DNA of 64,000 nt, taken from NCBI RefSeq assembly GCF_047263945.1, contig NZ_JBLAVB010000013.1, positions 1-64,000 of the forward strand. Reading direction: 5' to 3'. The stretch comes from Rhodospirillum sp047263945. Its GTDB lineage: Bacteria; Pseudomonadota; Alphaproteobacteria; Rhodospirillales; Rhodospirillaceae. The stretch's first letter is position 1. Each line of letters starts with the position of its first letter. Shown piece after piece: positions 7,953 through 16,912 of the stretch. The notes under the pieces are model-generated. The model worked only from the letters and a program-made list of their open reading frames with translations. It had not been told where the DNA came from and did not search any database. The translations under genes and the position numbers were made by a program.

Positions 7953-9119
7953 ATGGATGTTTCCGCCGCGGACAGCACGCAAGCCACTTCCAAGCTGGAG
8001 CAGCTTTGGAATTTGACCGCTATTTCCGATGTCACCTGGCAAATGGCGGGGATGTGGGTCATCATCGCGGTCCTATTCTATTTGGCCGTCTACCGCAAGT
8101 TCGAGCCCCTGCTGCTGGTGCCCATCGCCTTTGGTGCCCTGCTCGCCAACCTGCCAACCGAAGGCTTGATCAATCCCCCCATCGGCGAGCACGGGGGCGG
8201 GCTCTACTACTACATCTCCAAGGGGGTGGAGTTGGAGATCTTCCCACCACTGATCTTCCTTGGGGTCGGAGCCTTGACCGACTTCGGACCCTTGATCGCC
8301 AATCCGCGCACCCTGTTGCTGGGCGCTGCGGCCCAGTTCGGGGTGTTCGCCACCTTCCTGGGCGCGATCTTCATCGGCTTCTCGCCCATGGAGGCCGGGG
8401 CCATCGGCATCATTGGCGGGGCCGACGGCCCGACCTCGATCTTCCTGGCCAACAAGCTGGCGCCCCATCTGCTGGCCCCCATCGCCGTGGCCGCCTATAG
8501 CTACATGGCCTTGGTCCCCCTGCTGCAACCGCCGATCATGCGGGCTCTGACAACGGATGCGGAACGGAAAATCCGCATGCGCTCCCTGCGGAAGGTCTCG
8601 CGGTTGGAAAAGCTGATCTTCGCGACCATGGTGACCATCGTCGTCATCCTGCTGGTGCCTGCGGCCTCTGCCCTGATCGGCATGTTGATGTTGGGCAACT
8701 TCCTGCGAGAATCCGAGGTGGCCGAACGCCTGACCAAGGCCGCGCAGAACGAGATCGTCAACGTCGTGACCATCTTCCTGGGCACCTCAGTTGGAATCAC
8801 CATGACCGGCGAGCGGTTCCTGAACTTTGATACCCTGAAAATCCTGGCTCTGGGGGTCATCGCCTTTGGCATCGCCACAGCCTGCGGCGTCCTCATGGCC
8901 AAGCTGATGAACCTGTTCCTCAAGGACAACAAGATCAACCCCCTGATTGGCTCTGCCGGTGTCTCTGCGGTGCCCATGGCCGCCCGCGTGAGTCAGGTGG
9001 AGGGACAACGGGCAGACCCGGGGAACTTCCTGTTGATGCACGCCATGGGACCGAATGTCGCCGGCGTAATCGGGACAGCCGTCGTCGCGGGCTACTTTAT
9101 CGCTTGGTATGCGAATTAG
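7953..9119 (+). CDS. mmdB: Na+-translocating decarboxylase, membrane (beta) subunit
   Basis: A 388-residue polytopic membrane protein of the OadB/MmdB/GcdB family. It decarboxylates carboxybiotin on the carrier and uses the energy to export Na+. Family signatures are G-G-A-D-G-P-T-S-I-F with the ion-path aspartate at about residue 158, and N-P-L-I-G-S-A-G-V-S-A-V-P starting at Asn 329. The end segment M-H-A-M-G-P-N-V-A-G-V-I-G is also typical. It is the last gene of the operon, 31 bases after the biotin carrier, and is followed by a hairpin-rich repeat. All residues expected for ion transport in these motifs are present, so the complex looks functional. Confidence 0.92.
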   Translation: MDVSAADSTQATSKLEQLWNLTAISDVTWQMAGMWVIIAVLFYLAVYRKFEPLLLVPIAFGALLANLPTEGLINPPIGEHGGGLYYYISKGVELEIFPPLIFLGVGALTDFGPLIANPRTLLLGAAAQFGVFATFLGAIFIGFSPMEAGAIGIIGGADGPTSIFLANKLAPHLLAPIAVAAYSYMALVPLLQPPIMRALTTDAERKIRMRSLRKVSRLEKLIFATMVTIVVILLVPAASALIGMLMLGNFLRESEVAERLTKAAQNEIVNVVTIFLGTSVGITMTGERFLNFDTLKILALGVIAFGIATACGVLMAKLMNLFLKDNKINPLIGSAGVSAVPMAARVSQVEGQRADPGNFLLMHAMGPNVAGVIGTAVVAGYFIAWYAN

Positions 9120-9135
9120 AACTACGGTCTCGTCC

Positions 9136-9261
9136 TTTTTGGGCGATTGCCCAAACCCATTTGGGGGCAAATGCCCCCAAACCCCCATTTCTCTTTTACA
9201 AGTGACAGCCTGGGATCTGGGGCCTTTCGGCCCCAGTGAGGAACGGGGCGAAGCCCCGTGA
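9136..9261. repeat. Family B modular hairpin repeat, locus 1
   Basis: A string of small inverted repeats: TTGGGCGATTGCCCAA, then TTTGGGGGC / GCCCCCAAA, then GGGGCCTTTCGGCCCC, then CGGGGCGAAGCCCCG. The same modules in various orders and orientations occur near 23.3, 25.2, 35.1, 40.3, 53.0, 59.9 and 62.6 kb. It lies between the 3' ends of mmdB and the minus-strand pseudopilin-like gene, where its hairpins could also act as terminators. Confidence 0.85.
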
Positions 9262-9316
9262 CTGCCCCTGTGGTGTACCGCGCGGCGAGACAAACTCACC
9301 CCCCTAACCATATGAT

Positions 9317-10114
9317 CTAGTCCCTTTCCAGACACCCCAGGTCGTGGATCAGGGTCCAGGGGGTTTTCCACCGCAACAGATCATCGAAGGATCCCGCCTC
9401 CACCTCTCCCATCCCGGGAGCGGAGTGGAGGCGGGCACCTTTGTCTGCGTCCAAGGACAGGCTCGCGCTGCTCGGTGGAGCGTTTTCTGCTTCGCTGGGA
9501 TTGATCGCTCCCCGCTCCCCTTGACGACTCCCGGCAGAGGTCACCGCCCCCAAGCCGTTGGCTCCATGGCTGAGCACCACATAGGCCGCCCGCTCCCTGT
9601 CCGGTGGAGCTTGGCCCTTGTCCGCCCCCAGAACGGCGATCGCCCCATTCAACGGCGCCTTGGTCAGAGCTTCGGCCGTGCAGTCTACGCCCACGTCCAC
9701 CATGCCTTGGGACACGGCGTAGGTCAGGCGATGCCCCCAACCGTCCAGGGCATCCTCTTCCATCAACCCCAGGCTCCACCAGGGCAAGGTCCCCATGCTG
9801 AAAAGCGGACTGGGACGATCCAGCCCCCCCGTTCGAACCGGGCAACTCCCCGGTATCCAGGGCGGATTGGGGCCATCGGCGTCCGCCGGACAGGGCAGAA
9901 CCCCGGTCGAGATGAAATGGGCCATCAGGGCCAGTTCTGCCCGGTCCAGTCGGTCCTCGGTCACGGCCTCGCGCCGATTTTTCAACAGACTGGGCGCGGC
10001 CATCAATCCCCCCGCCAGAATCAGACCCAAAATCGCCAAAGCCAAAGCCAGATCCATCAAAATCGCGCCGGAGCGAGCCGATCCCAAGGCCCTATTGGAC
10101 AACCTGCGCGTCAT
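9317..10114 (-). CDS. Type IV pseudopilin-like protein
   Basis: A 265-residue protein with an N-terminal type IV pilin-like segment: basic M-T-R-R-L, then S-G-A-I-L-M-D-L-A-L-A-L-A-I-L-G as one hydrophobic helix ending near residue 38. The usual glutamate at position 5 after the processing glycine seems replaced by aspartate (L-M-D-L), so it is a divergent class III/prepilin-like signal. The rest has two paired cysteines (L-P-C-P-A-D and G-S-C-P-V) and looks like an exported globular domain, as in some prepilin-like or PulG-like proteins. Its ATG overlaps the stop of yjbQ (ATGA), so it belongs to the minus-strand operon. The function is unknown. Confidence 0.6.
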   Translation of the reverse strand: MTRRLSNRALGSARSGAILMDLALALAILGLILAGGLMAAPSLLKNRREAVTEDRLDRAELALMAHFISTGVLPCPADADGPNPPWIPGSCPVRTGGLDRPSPLFSMGTLPWWSLGLMEEDALDGWGHRLTYAVSQGMVDVGVDCTAEALTKAPLNGAIAVLGADKGQAPPDRERAAYVVLSHGANGLGAVTSAGSRQGERGAINPSEAENAPPSSASLSLDADKGARLHSAPGMGEVEAGSFDDLLRWKTPWTLIHDLGCLERD

Positions 10115-10542
10115 CCGCCAATCAGGTGCAGGAGAATCTGCCGTCGGTGTGGGATTGTCCGATGCTCGCACAGATAAATCCCCTGCCACGTGCCCAAACT
10201 CAAACGTCCATCCGCCACCGGAATCGTCAGACTGGTGGCGGTCAATGCAGCGCGGATATGGGCGGGCATGTCGTCCGGTCCTTCCAGGGAATGGCGATAG
10301 AGACCGGGCCGCTCCGGCGCCAGACGGGCCAGGGCGTCGTCCAGATCGGCCATGACATCGGGATCCGCGTTCTCCTGGATCGTCAAGGACGCCGAGGTGT
10401 GACGCACAAAAACGGTCAGAAGTCCCATGAAGACCCCCGTTCCACTCACCCAATCCGCGATGGCCGCCGTCACATTCCGAAAGCCCCGTCCCCGGGTCTC
10501 CACCGTCAGCAGGGTTTGGTCCTGGTGTGTGACAGGAATCAT
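10111..10542 (-). CDS. yjbQ: YjbQ family protein (secondary thiamine-phosphate synthase-like)
   Basis: A 143-residue protein of the YjbQ/UPF0047 family, of usual length. Recognisable features are the F-V-R-H-T-S-A-S-L-T-I-Q-E-N-A-D segment, H-S-L-E-G-P-D-D-M-P-A-H-I and G-T-W-Q-G-I-Y-L-C-E-H-R near the end. Some members show weak thiamine-phosphate synthase activity, but the true role of the family is unclear. I chose the ATG at 10542, which overlaps the stop of the upstream NnrU-like gene (ATGA) and has an AAAGGA site; a longer version starting at 10563 is possible. Translational coupling holds on both sides. Confidence 0.9.
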   Translation of the reverse strand: MIPVTHQDQTLLTVETRGRGFRNVTAAIADWVSGTGVFMGLLTVFVRHTSASLTIQENADPDVMADLDDALARLAPERPGLYRHSLEGPDDMPAHIRAALTATSLTIPVADGRLSLGTWQGIYLCEHRTIPHRRQILLHLIGG

Positions 10543-11156
10543 GATATGCGTCGTCCTTTCCACGGGATGAAGGCGGGAACGCTGCGGCGATAGGACGCAT
10601 AGGCGTCACCATACAGACCGAGCAGCTTGCGCTCCTCTAACCAGGTTCCCACAAGCAGGTAGAGAGACCCCCATAGGGCGTTCGACAGACCCAAGGGATC
10701 CACCGCCCGGCCCCAGAGGATCAAAAAAGCCGCCGTGTACAAAGGGTGACGCAGCCACCGGTGGGGGCCGTCCAAACGCAAGCCTTCGTCCTCATCGACC
10801 ACAGGCTCGCGGAGTTGGCGCAGACCGAGCAAACGCCCCCCGTCATAATAACGCAGGGACCAGAGGCCAAAAGCCAAGCCCACCAGGGCCAGAACGGTCA
10901 GCCCCCAAAAGACCGGAGGGGGGGCGACGAAGGCAAGGGGGGGACGTCCCAAGGTTTCCTGCCCTAGCCAGAACACGAAGCCAAGGTGGATCAGGGCAAG
11001 GATGTTATAGGCAAGACGATGGCCCCGACCGAACAGCCTGAGAAGCAGACTTCGCCCGGATGCAGCGGCGAAAACGGAATGCCCCAGACCGAAGGACAGC
11101 CACCCCAGACCATGGAGGACCCAAGCGCCGATGACAGCGTCCTCCATATCGATCAC
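10539..11156 (-). CDS. NnrU/isoprenylcysteine methyltransferase-like membrane protein
   Basis: A 205-residue polytopic membrane protein with about five hydrophobic segments. The C-terminal part has G-P-H-R-W-L-R-H-P-L-Y, then E-E-R-K-L-L-G-L-Y-G-D-A-Y-A-S-Y, which is the conserved pattern of the NnrU/ICMT-like fold (R-H-P-x-Y, then E-E-x-x-L-x-x-x-x-G-x-x-Y-x-x-Y). Such proteins may be methyltransferases or membrane modifiers; no substrate can be named. The start is a GTG at 11156 with a GGAGG site about eight bases upstream. It lies 17 bases after the I78 lipoprotein gene and overlaps yjbQ. Confidence 0.75.
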   Translation of the reverse strand: MIDMEDAVIGAWVLHGLGWLSFGLGHSVFAAASGRSLLLRLFGRGHRLAYNILALIHLGFVFWLGQETLGRPPLAFVAPPPVFWGLTVLALVGLAFGLWSLRYYDGGRLLGLRQLREPVVDEDEGLRLDGPHRWLRHPLYTAAFLILWGRAVDPLGLSNALWGSLYLLVGTWLEERKLLGLYGDAYASYRRSVPAFIPWKGRRIS

Positions 11157-11173
11157 CCCTTATCCTCCCGCCG

Positions 11174-11536
11174 TCATCCGCAAGTAATCTGGGTGATCCG
11201 CCCCACGGCGTCGATCATGACGTTGAGACGGTCGGGTCTGAAGTCGTGGGTCACCAAGGAGCCCGGCGGCAAGATCCGCTGGGGATGGGGCAAATCGGAC
11301 ACCCGCAAGAAGGGACCTTGGGCGGGCGGCGGGGCGGAACTGGACAGCAATGGCCCCCCTATCCGGTCTTGAAGCTGGTCAGCGATGCAGGTTCCTCCCT
11401 GTTCCATCCCCGCTGCCGGGCCCGTTCCGGCCCCCCCATGAACAGATCCCTCATCGGAAGAGGAGGAGCAAGCCGCAAGGCCCAGGGTCGACAGGAAAAG
11501 AGCCGCCAGAGTGAGGCTCGTATTAGAGGTCCGCAT
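11174..11536 (-). CDS. Lipoprotein with peptidase inhibitor I78-type domain
   Basis: A 120-residue protein with a lipoprotein signal: a hydrophobic stretch ending L-G-L-A-A-C, with Cys at about residue 23 as the lipidated residue. A Ser-rich and Gly-rich linker follows. The C-terminal domain reads L-Q-D-R-I-G-G, then D-F-R-P-D-R-L-N-V-M-I-D, then a final G-R-I-T-Q-I-T-C-G, which is the pattern of I78 (potato-inhibitor-like) domains. The family includes inhibitors of serine peptidases. The ATG at 11536 has a GGGAGAG site. The gene starts five bases after the hldE stop and is in the same operon. Confidence 0.78.
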   Translation of the reverse strand: MRTSNTSLTLAALFLSTLGLAACSSSSDEGSVHGGAGTGPAAGMEQGGTCIADQLQDRIGGPLLSSSAPPPAQGPFLRVSDLPHPQRILPPGSLVTHDFRPDRLNVMIDAVGRITQITCG

Positions 11537-11541
11537 GACAA

Positions 11542-13020
11542 TCACTCTCCCGATGATTTTTCGGATAGGCGGGCGATGGTGGCCGTCGTGGAAAAGCCAT
11601 CTTCAAGCTTGGCGAGCACCACCCGCCCGCCATTGGCCTGGACCAGATCGGCGCCGACCACCGTATCGACAGTGTAATCCGCCCCCTTAACCAGCACGTC
11701 GGGCAAAAGGGTGCGAATCACGTCAATGGGCGTATCCTGACCGAAAAGAACGACCAGATCCACCGACGCGAGGGAAGCCAGGACCGTGGCTCGGGCCATT
11801 TCAGACTGAACCGGCCGGGTTGGCCCCTTCAAACGGGAGACGGAGGCATCACTGTTGAGACCAATGATCAGCCTGTCGCAAGCTTGCCGCGCCTGACGCA
11901 GCAGGGAGATATGCCCTGGATGCAACAAATCGAAACAGCCGTTGGTGAAGCCAATCCGCAACCCCCTACGGCGCCATTTTCCCGCCAGTTCTCTTGCTTC
12001 GTCCAAGGAGACCACCTTGGATTCGCTGGCGCTGACCTCCAGATGGTGGGCCGCAGCAAGCAGATCGTTCCGGGGCACTGCTGCTGTTCCCACACGGCCC
12101 ACGACGACACCCGCAGCCAGATTGGACAGGCGACAGGCCGAGGACAGGTCCGCGCCGACAGCCAAGGCGGCTGCGAGGGTCGCCACAACCGTATCTCCCG
12201 CGCCGGAGACATCGAATACCTCCCTGGCCTCGGCCGACATATGCTCCACCGCGCCATCCTGTGTGACCAGGGTCATCCCGTCCTGACTGCGGGTCGCCAA
12301 GACGTTGTCCACCCCGCAAGTCTCGATGATCCGACGACAGGCAGCGACCACCTCCTCGTCGCTGTCCGCAGGCATACCGCTGGCCTCAGCCAACTCCTTG
12401 CGATTGGGCGTCAACAGGGTCGCACCTTCGTAGCGGGTATAGTCCCGCCCCTTGGGGTCGACGATAACGGGAACACCCGTCTCCCGACCCAGCCGAATCA
12501 AGATCCCGGCCATGCCCGTGTCCAGAACCCCCTTCCCGTAGTCGGAGAGGACCAGGGCGCCTGCGGTTTTGATCTGACTGCGCACATCCTCCACGAGTCG
12601 ATCGGCGTCGTAGGATTCCAGGGGAGCAACGGTTTCATCGTCAGCCCTTAGGAGTTGCTGGCTTCCCGCGACGAATCGAGTTTTAACGCTGGTCCTCCGA
12701 TCCGGTTGAACCCCGATGAAGTTCTCGACCGAGGATTCACTGCCCAAAAGGGTCATAACCTCGCTTCCCGCGCGATCCTCGCCCAAGACCGACATGAACG
12801 CACTGCTTGCGCCCAAGGCCACGAGGTTGCGCACCACATTCCCGGCACCACCCAACATGGATTGTTCCTCCTTGATGTGGATGATGGGAATGGGAGCTTC
12901 AGGGGAAATCCGGTCAACCTTGCCATGGACAAAACGGTCCAACATGACATCGCCGACACAGATCACGCGGGCGGAAGGCAGCTTGAGGACGATATCAGCG
13001 AGGGCGGCTGCAAGGGGCAT
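11542..13020 (-). CDS. hldE: Bifunctional heptose-7-phosphate kinase / heptose-1-phosphate adenylyltransferase
   Basis: A 492-residue two-domain enzyme of ADP-heptose synthesis for the lipopolysaccharide core. The N-terminal PfkB-type kinase domain has D-R-I-S-P-E-A-P-I-P, a G-G-A-G-N-V-V-R-N loop and D-V-S-G-A-G-D-T with the catalytic aspartate near residue 276. The C-terminal nucleotidyltransferase domain has T-N-G-C-F-D-L-L-H-P-G-H, with the HxGH motif near 367-370. Length and domain order are normal. I chose the ATG at 13020; an in-frame TTG at 13068 would add 16 residues without clear support. The GmhA/GmhB steps are not encoded nearby. Confidence 0.94.
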   Translation of the reverse strand: MPLAAALADIVLKLPSARVICVGDVMLDRFVHGKVDRISPEAPIPIIHIKEEQSMLGGAGNVVRNLVALGASSAFMSVLGEDRAGSEVMTLLGSESSVENFIGVQPDRRTSVKTRFVAGSQQLLRADDETVAPLESYDADRLVEDVRSQIKTAGALVLSDYGKGVLDTGMAGILIRLGRETGVPVIVDPKGRDYTRYEGATLLTPNRKELAEASGMPADSDEEVVAACRRIIETCGVDNVLATRSQDGMTLVTQDGAVEHMSAEAREVFDVSGAGDTVVATLAAALAVGADLSSACRLSNLAAGVVVGRVGTAAVPRNDLLAAAHHLEVSASESKVVSLDEARELAGKWRRRGLRIGFTNGCFDLLHPGHISLLRQARQACDRLIIGLNSDASVSRLKGPTRPVQSEMARATVLASLASVDLVVLFGQDTPIDVIRTLLPDVLVKGADYTVDTVVGADLVQANGGRVVLAKLEDGFSTTATIARLSEKSSGE

Positions 13021-13144
13021 GACCGAAGAGCACTCCACGGCGGGATGGGAAGAAAAGGGGACCGGCAAGCTAGCACCGGAGCGGTAGTGGGAAAAGTGTT
13101 GAACGACCTTGCCATCGATTGCGATCTAAAGGTCCCAGGCGACC

Positions 13145-13960
13145 TCAGCGCCAAGTCGTCCGGGTTACAACCTTCTGTCCGGGAACGGAAAGCAAGCGAA
13201 CATCCCGGCCCTCGATCACGGCTGCGGTCAAGGTTCCTCCCAGATAGGCCCCCGTATCAACGCCAAGACGCAAGGCACTCCGCTCCACGACAGGCCTGGG
13301 CGTATGTCCATGGACCACGAAAAAATCCCATGGCTCGGTCGAAGACAGGAAGGGCTCGCGTATCCACAAGAAATCCTGTTCCTCCTGGCCGCTGAAGGGA
13401 CGACTGGGATTCACACCGGCATGGACGAACAGCAAATCTCCCGACCGGATGGACGTGGGCAGGGACCTCAGAAACCGGTCATGCTCTGGCGGAAAGACCG
13501 CAAGGGCATCCACCCGGGCCCGGGCCCATTCCTCCGGAGTTGCGGCGTCGTCTTCAAACCCCGCCGGTGGCGTCACCCCGTAGGACCGCAGGGTCTCCGA
13601 TCCCCCTCCCGAAGTCCCCATCCACCAGGGATGCACCGGAGAGCCCTCCAGAAAGGCCAGGAACTGCTCTTCGTGGTTCCCCTTCACGACGCTGACCGGC
13701 GGTAAGTCCGCAGGGGGCGTCATCAGGCGCGCGATGACGCCCTTGGACTGGGGACCACGGTCCACCATGTCGCCCAGGCTGATGATCCGAGCCTCGGTCA
13801 CAGGATGACGGGCCATATCGACGCGAATTTCGTCCAACAGGGCATCGAGAACGGATAGCAAACCATGGATATCACCGATAACATAGTGACGGACGCCGTC
13901 TGGCCCTCCCTTGGAAAGGGGCTCAAGGTCCACGCGGTGGGCTGTCGTCAGGCCGGACAT
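13145..13960 (-). CDS. ApaH/PrpA-like metallophosphatase
   Basis: A 271-residue calcineurin-type phosphoesterase. The metal-binding motifs are in the normal order: V-I-G-D-I-H-G near the N-terminus, G-D-M-V-D-R-G, V-K-G-N-H-E, F-V-H-A-G and V-V-H-G-H-T. These are typical of small bacterial protein-serine/threonine phosphatases and diadenosine tetraphosphatases; sequence alone does not settle the substrate. The ATG at 13960 has an AAGGA site. It lies 124 bases upstream of hldE, first in the minus-strand run of genes. A paralogue lies at 53437-54222. Confidence 0.85.
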   Translation of the reverse strand: MSGLTTAHRVDLEPLSKGGPDGVRHYVIGDIHGLLSVLDALLDEIRVDMARHPVTEARIISLGDMVDRGPQSKGVIARLMTPPADLPPVSVVKGNHEEQFLAFLEGSPVHPWWMGTSGGGSETLRSYGVTPPAGFEDDAATPEEWARARVDALAVFPPEHDRFLRSLPTSIRSGDLLFVHAGVNPSRPFSGQEEQDFLWIREPFLSSTEPWDFFVVHGHTPRPVVERSALRLGVDTGAYLGGTLTAAVIEGRDVRLLSVPGQKVVTRTTWR

Positions 13961-14238
13961 TGTCGATTTTTCCTTTGGAATCGCCACTGGTAGGAACGCC
14001 ATGGATATGGGAAAGTGCTCTCCGCTGGGTCAAGAGAGAACACCCCTTCAACCGGCGAAACGGTCTCTTAGCCCTGAAACGGGGCGTACGAAGTACCGTT
14101 CCTTTGGACAGGCTGCCTGAAATACTTTGGACGGTCGGCCTGAAATGATCGGCCTAGCACGACCAAATGAAGGTTGAGTGCAGAAGATGCGCCAACCGAT
14201 TACAACGTAAAGAAGTAGTAAGGCCTCGGGAAGGACTC

Positions 14239-15567
14239 ATGCCGTCTTCATCGGTTTCTTTTGGGAATGCACGGGCCATGATGACGGCCCTTGCCGGACT
14301 GAAACAAAATCCAGCGGGCCACCAAGTTGCGGTGATTGCTCTTTCCCAACTTCAACCTGAATTCCGCCGATTGAATCTGGTCCAACGGGCGGCAGAGGTT
14401 TTTGCTCCCCTGATGCGTGTCAAGGATGGCCCCCTGGTTTTCCTGCCCGCCAGCTTGGATATTGTCATCCTGGGCCGTAACCTGCCCCGTGACGCCATCC
14501 GCGACGCTGCCGGCGCCATTCGAGCCCTGTTCGGCGCCGACCCCTTGGCCCGGGAACGGGCCCCGGGACGGGATCGCTTCGCCCGGTGGTTCGACCTGGC
14601 CCGCCCCGACCATATGAAGGCCTTCGCCACCCTGGCCGACGACATCGACCAGCGCTCCGCCGAGGCGGCCCAAGCCACCGGTGCGTGGAACATCAACGAC
14701 CAACCCCTGACCCCGAAACGTCTGGCCCTGCTGACCGCAGATATGGAAAACTTAGACGTTGCCCCCCTGCTGCACCGGCAGGCCGTCGTGGAAGTGACAG
14801 AGGACCGGCGAGCCTTATTGGTCCATGAGGAATTCTTGATCTCCCTTTCGGCCCTACGCAAAAAAGTGGCCGAAGAGGTCAATCTGCAAAGCGATCGCTG
14901 GCTGTTTCAGGATTTTACGCGATCTCTCGACCGTCATCTGTTACGGGTTCTGAAAAACATGGAGGTGTTCCAGAAGCCCAAAGCACTCTCCATCAACATG
15001 AACCTGGAAACCCTCTATTCCGATGCCTTCGCCGGGTTCGCGGCAGCCCTGCGCCCCGATCAAACCCTGGTGGTCGAAGCCCAGGGCGTGGATGTCTTCG
15101 CTGATATCGGCGTTTTCCTGCGAGCCCGGGATTGGTTGCACGACAAGGGACACAAGCTTCTGATTGATGGACTGACGCCCCGTACCATGGAGACCGTCGA
15201 TCTGGGTCCCTTGGGGGCTGATTTCTATAAACTGGGCTGGAACCCCGGTTTGGTTCATTCCGTTGATGGAGACGACGCCGCAGCCGCCCGAGCCCTGATC
15301 GGCGCCATCGGAGCGGACAAGGTGATCTTGGGCCGGGTTGATTCCGAACAAGCCATGGCCTGGGGGATCCGTGCGGGAATCCACCGCTTCCAAGGGTTCT
15401 TCGTTGATTCCATGCTGGGGGCGATGATCCATGGGGACTGCCCGAATCCCTGTGGTCTGGGTCGGTGCATCGCGTCGCGGCGGCAATTGACCGGCGGGCT
15501 GCGTGACGAATGCCACGACAAGGCTCTCCTGGACGGAACCACCCGCATCGCCGCCAAATCGGTGTAG
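14239..15567 (+). CDS. Degenerate EAL-domain protein, first of a tandem pair
   Basis: A 442-residue protein. The C-terminal half (about residues 215-410) has the fold pattern of an EAL domain: S-I-N-M-N-L-E-T-L at the usual V-N-L-S place, V-V-E-A-Q-G-V-D at the L-E-I-T-E place, L-L-I-D-G-L-T at the D-D-F-G place, Y-K-L-G-W at the I-K-I-D place and H-R-F-Q-G-F-F-V-D at the Q-G-Y-Y-F place. The E-A-L motif and the D-D metal pair are absent, so c-di-GMP hydrolysis is unlikely. The N-terminal 200 residues match no domain I know. The ATG has an AAGGA site. A paralogue follows directly, then an ABC exporter. Confidence 0.65.
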   Translation: MPSSSVSFGNARAMMTALAGLKQNPAGHQVAVIALSQLQPEFRRLNLVQRAAEVFAPLMRVKDGPLVFLPASLDIVILGRNLPRDAIRDAAGAIRALFGADPLARERAPGRDRFARWFDLARPDHMKAFATLADDIDQRSAEAAQATGAWNINDQPLTPKRLALLTADMENLDVAPLLHRQAVVEVTEDRRALLVHEEFLISLSALRKKVAEEVNLQSDRWLFQDFTRSLDRHLLRVLKNMEVFQKPKALSINMNLETLYSDAFAGFAAALRPDQTLVVEAQGVDVFADIGVFLRARDWLHDKGHKLLIDGLTPRTMETVDLGPLGADFYKLGWNPGLVHSVDGDDAAAARALIGAIGADKVILGRVDSEQAMAWGIRAGIHRFQGFFVDSMLGAMIHGDCPNPCGLGRCIASRRQLTGGLRDECHDKALLDGTTRIAAKSV

Positions 15568-15586
15568 GACGGGTGCACGCAACGAA

Positions 15587-16912
15587 ATGGGAATAATGGA
15601 CTCCACGACGCTAACTGATACCACCGGTGACGAGACGAGCCACGAGGTTCGCTCGCTTGCCAATTTGATTGCCTGGCTACAGGACAACCTGGGACGTCTC
15701 CTTGGCTACAGGGCGGCCCGGTTGCGTCTGTCCAAAATCTGGCGCAGCGCGCCTGATGCCCTCAATCCCGCCCGCACCATGCTGGCCGAACTGGCCCGCG
15801 ATCCGGAAATCAAGATTTTCTCCCTGCCCCAAGGGGACCTGCTGGTAACCCACCACCAGACCGACGGTGCCCGGGTCGTGGAGACCCTGGAAGAAATCCG
15901 CCTTCTGTTCAAAAAAGACCCCCATTGTCGGCAACCCATTCTGCTCGGCACGGATACCCCCTTGGTGGGGTGGCATGTGCTGGGCGCTGAAGCGGAGTCC
16001 ATGCTGCTTTGGGCCGAGCGCACCCTGGCCGACCACCTGAACGCCACTGGCGGAGAGGGCGCCTTACCCGGCGGCGGCGCCCGCCTGGGCGCGCCTGCCG
16101 TCCGTCCCGGCATGCCCGGCCACCGGGGGCGCCCCCTGACACCGGAAGGTTTGGCCAAACTGGAAAACGGCCTGGCCATGGCCGACCTGTCGACCCAAGT
16201 GCGGCGTCAACGCATGGTCACCATCCAACCCGATGGCATGCCCCTGCCAATTGGCACGGAACTGTTCATCAATATCGGGGAATTGCGCCAAACCATCGCC
16301 CCCCAGGTGGATCTGTTCTCGAACCAATGGCTGTTCCGGCGCTTCACCGCCACCCTTGACCAACGCATGACCACCTATATCGGCGGCTATGTGGCGGCGG
16401 TGGACACCCCCATGGTCAGTCTGAACCTGAACGTGGCCACCATCCTGGGACCGGGCTTTGCTGCGGTGCGCGACGCCGCCAAACGGCATTCTGACAGGAT
16501 CGTCGTTCTGGAACTACGCCTGGACGACATCATGGCAGACTTACCCGCCTTTCTGTTCGCCCGGGAACATGCTCACCAACTCGGCTTCAAGGTACTGATT
16601 GACAATCTGGGGGCACAGGCAATGCTTTGGGTGGACCGTCAACGCCTGGACGCGGATTTCCTTAAGGCCGTCTGGTCGCCGGAGATGGGACACCTTCTAT
16701 CGACTTCGGATGGGGATATTCTCCGCCAACGTATCCGCGCCTTCGGTCCGGAATCCATCATCATGAGCCGCTGCGACGATGCCGCAGCCGTGGAAGCGGG
16801 AAAGGCATTGGGTTGCAGAATTTTCCAAGGCTTCTACCTGGATGACCTGCTGCGCGAAGGCACACCCCATAATCCCCAACCCAATGATCTATCCCCGGAG
16901 CTTGCGGAGTGA
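15587..16912 (+). CDS. Degenerate EAL-domain protein, second of a tandem pair
   Basis: A 441-residue paralogue of the preceding gene, starting 20 bases after it. It shares the degenerate EAL pattern: M-V-S-L-N-L-N-V, I-V-V-L-E-L-R-L, V-L-I-D-N-L-G, D-F-L-K-A-V-W and C-R-I-F-Q-G-F-Y-L-D. Catalytic metal ligands are again missing. A Gly/Pro/Arg-rich linker (about residues 155-185) separates it from the N-terminal half. The start could also be the ATG at 15596. The stop overlaps the GTG start of the ABC ATPase gene, so it is translationally coupled to an exporter. Both proteins may be binding or scaffold proteins, not enzymes. Confidence 0.65.
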   Translation: MGIMDSTTLTDTTGDETSHEVRSLANLIAWLQDNLGRLLGYRAARLRLSKIWRSAPDALNPARTMLAELARDPEIKIFSLPQGDLLVTHHQTDGARVVETLEEIRLLFKKDPHCRQPILLGTDTPLVGWHVLGAEAESMLLWAERTLADHLNATGGEGALPGGGARLGAPAVRPGMPGHRGRPLTPEGLAKLENGLAMADLSTQVRRQRMVTIQPDGMPLPIGTELFINIGELRQTIAPQVDLFSNQWLFRRFTATLDQRMTTYIGGYVAAVDTPMVSLNLNVATILGPGFAAVRDAAKRHSDRIVVLELRLDDIMADLPAFLFAREHAHQLGFKVLIDNLGAQAMLWVDRQRLDADFLKAVWSPEMGHLLSTSDGDILRQRIRAFGPESIIMSRCDDAAAVEAGKALGCRIFQGFYLDDLLREGTPHNPQPNDLSPELAE

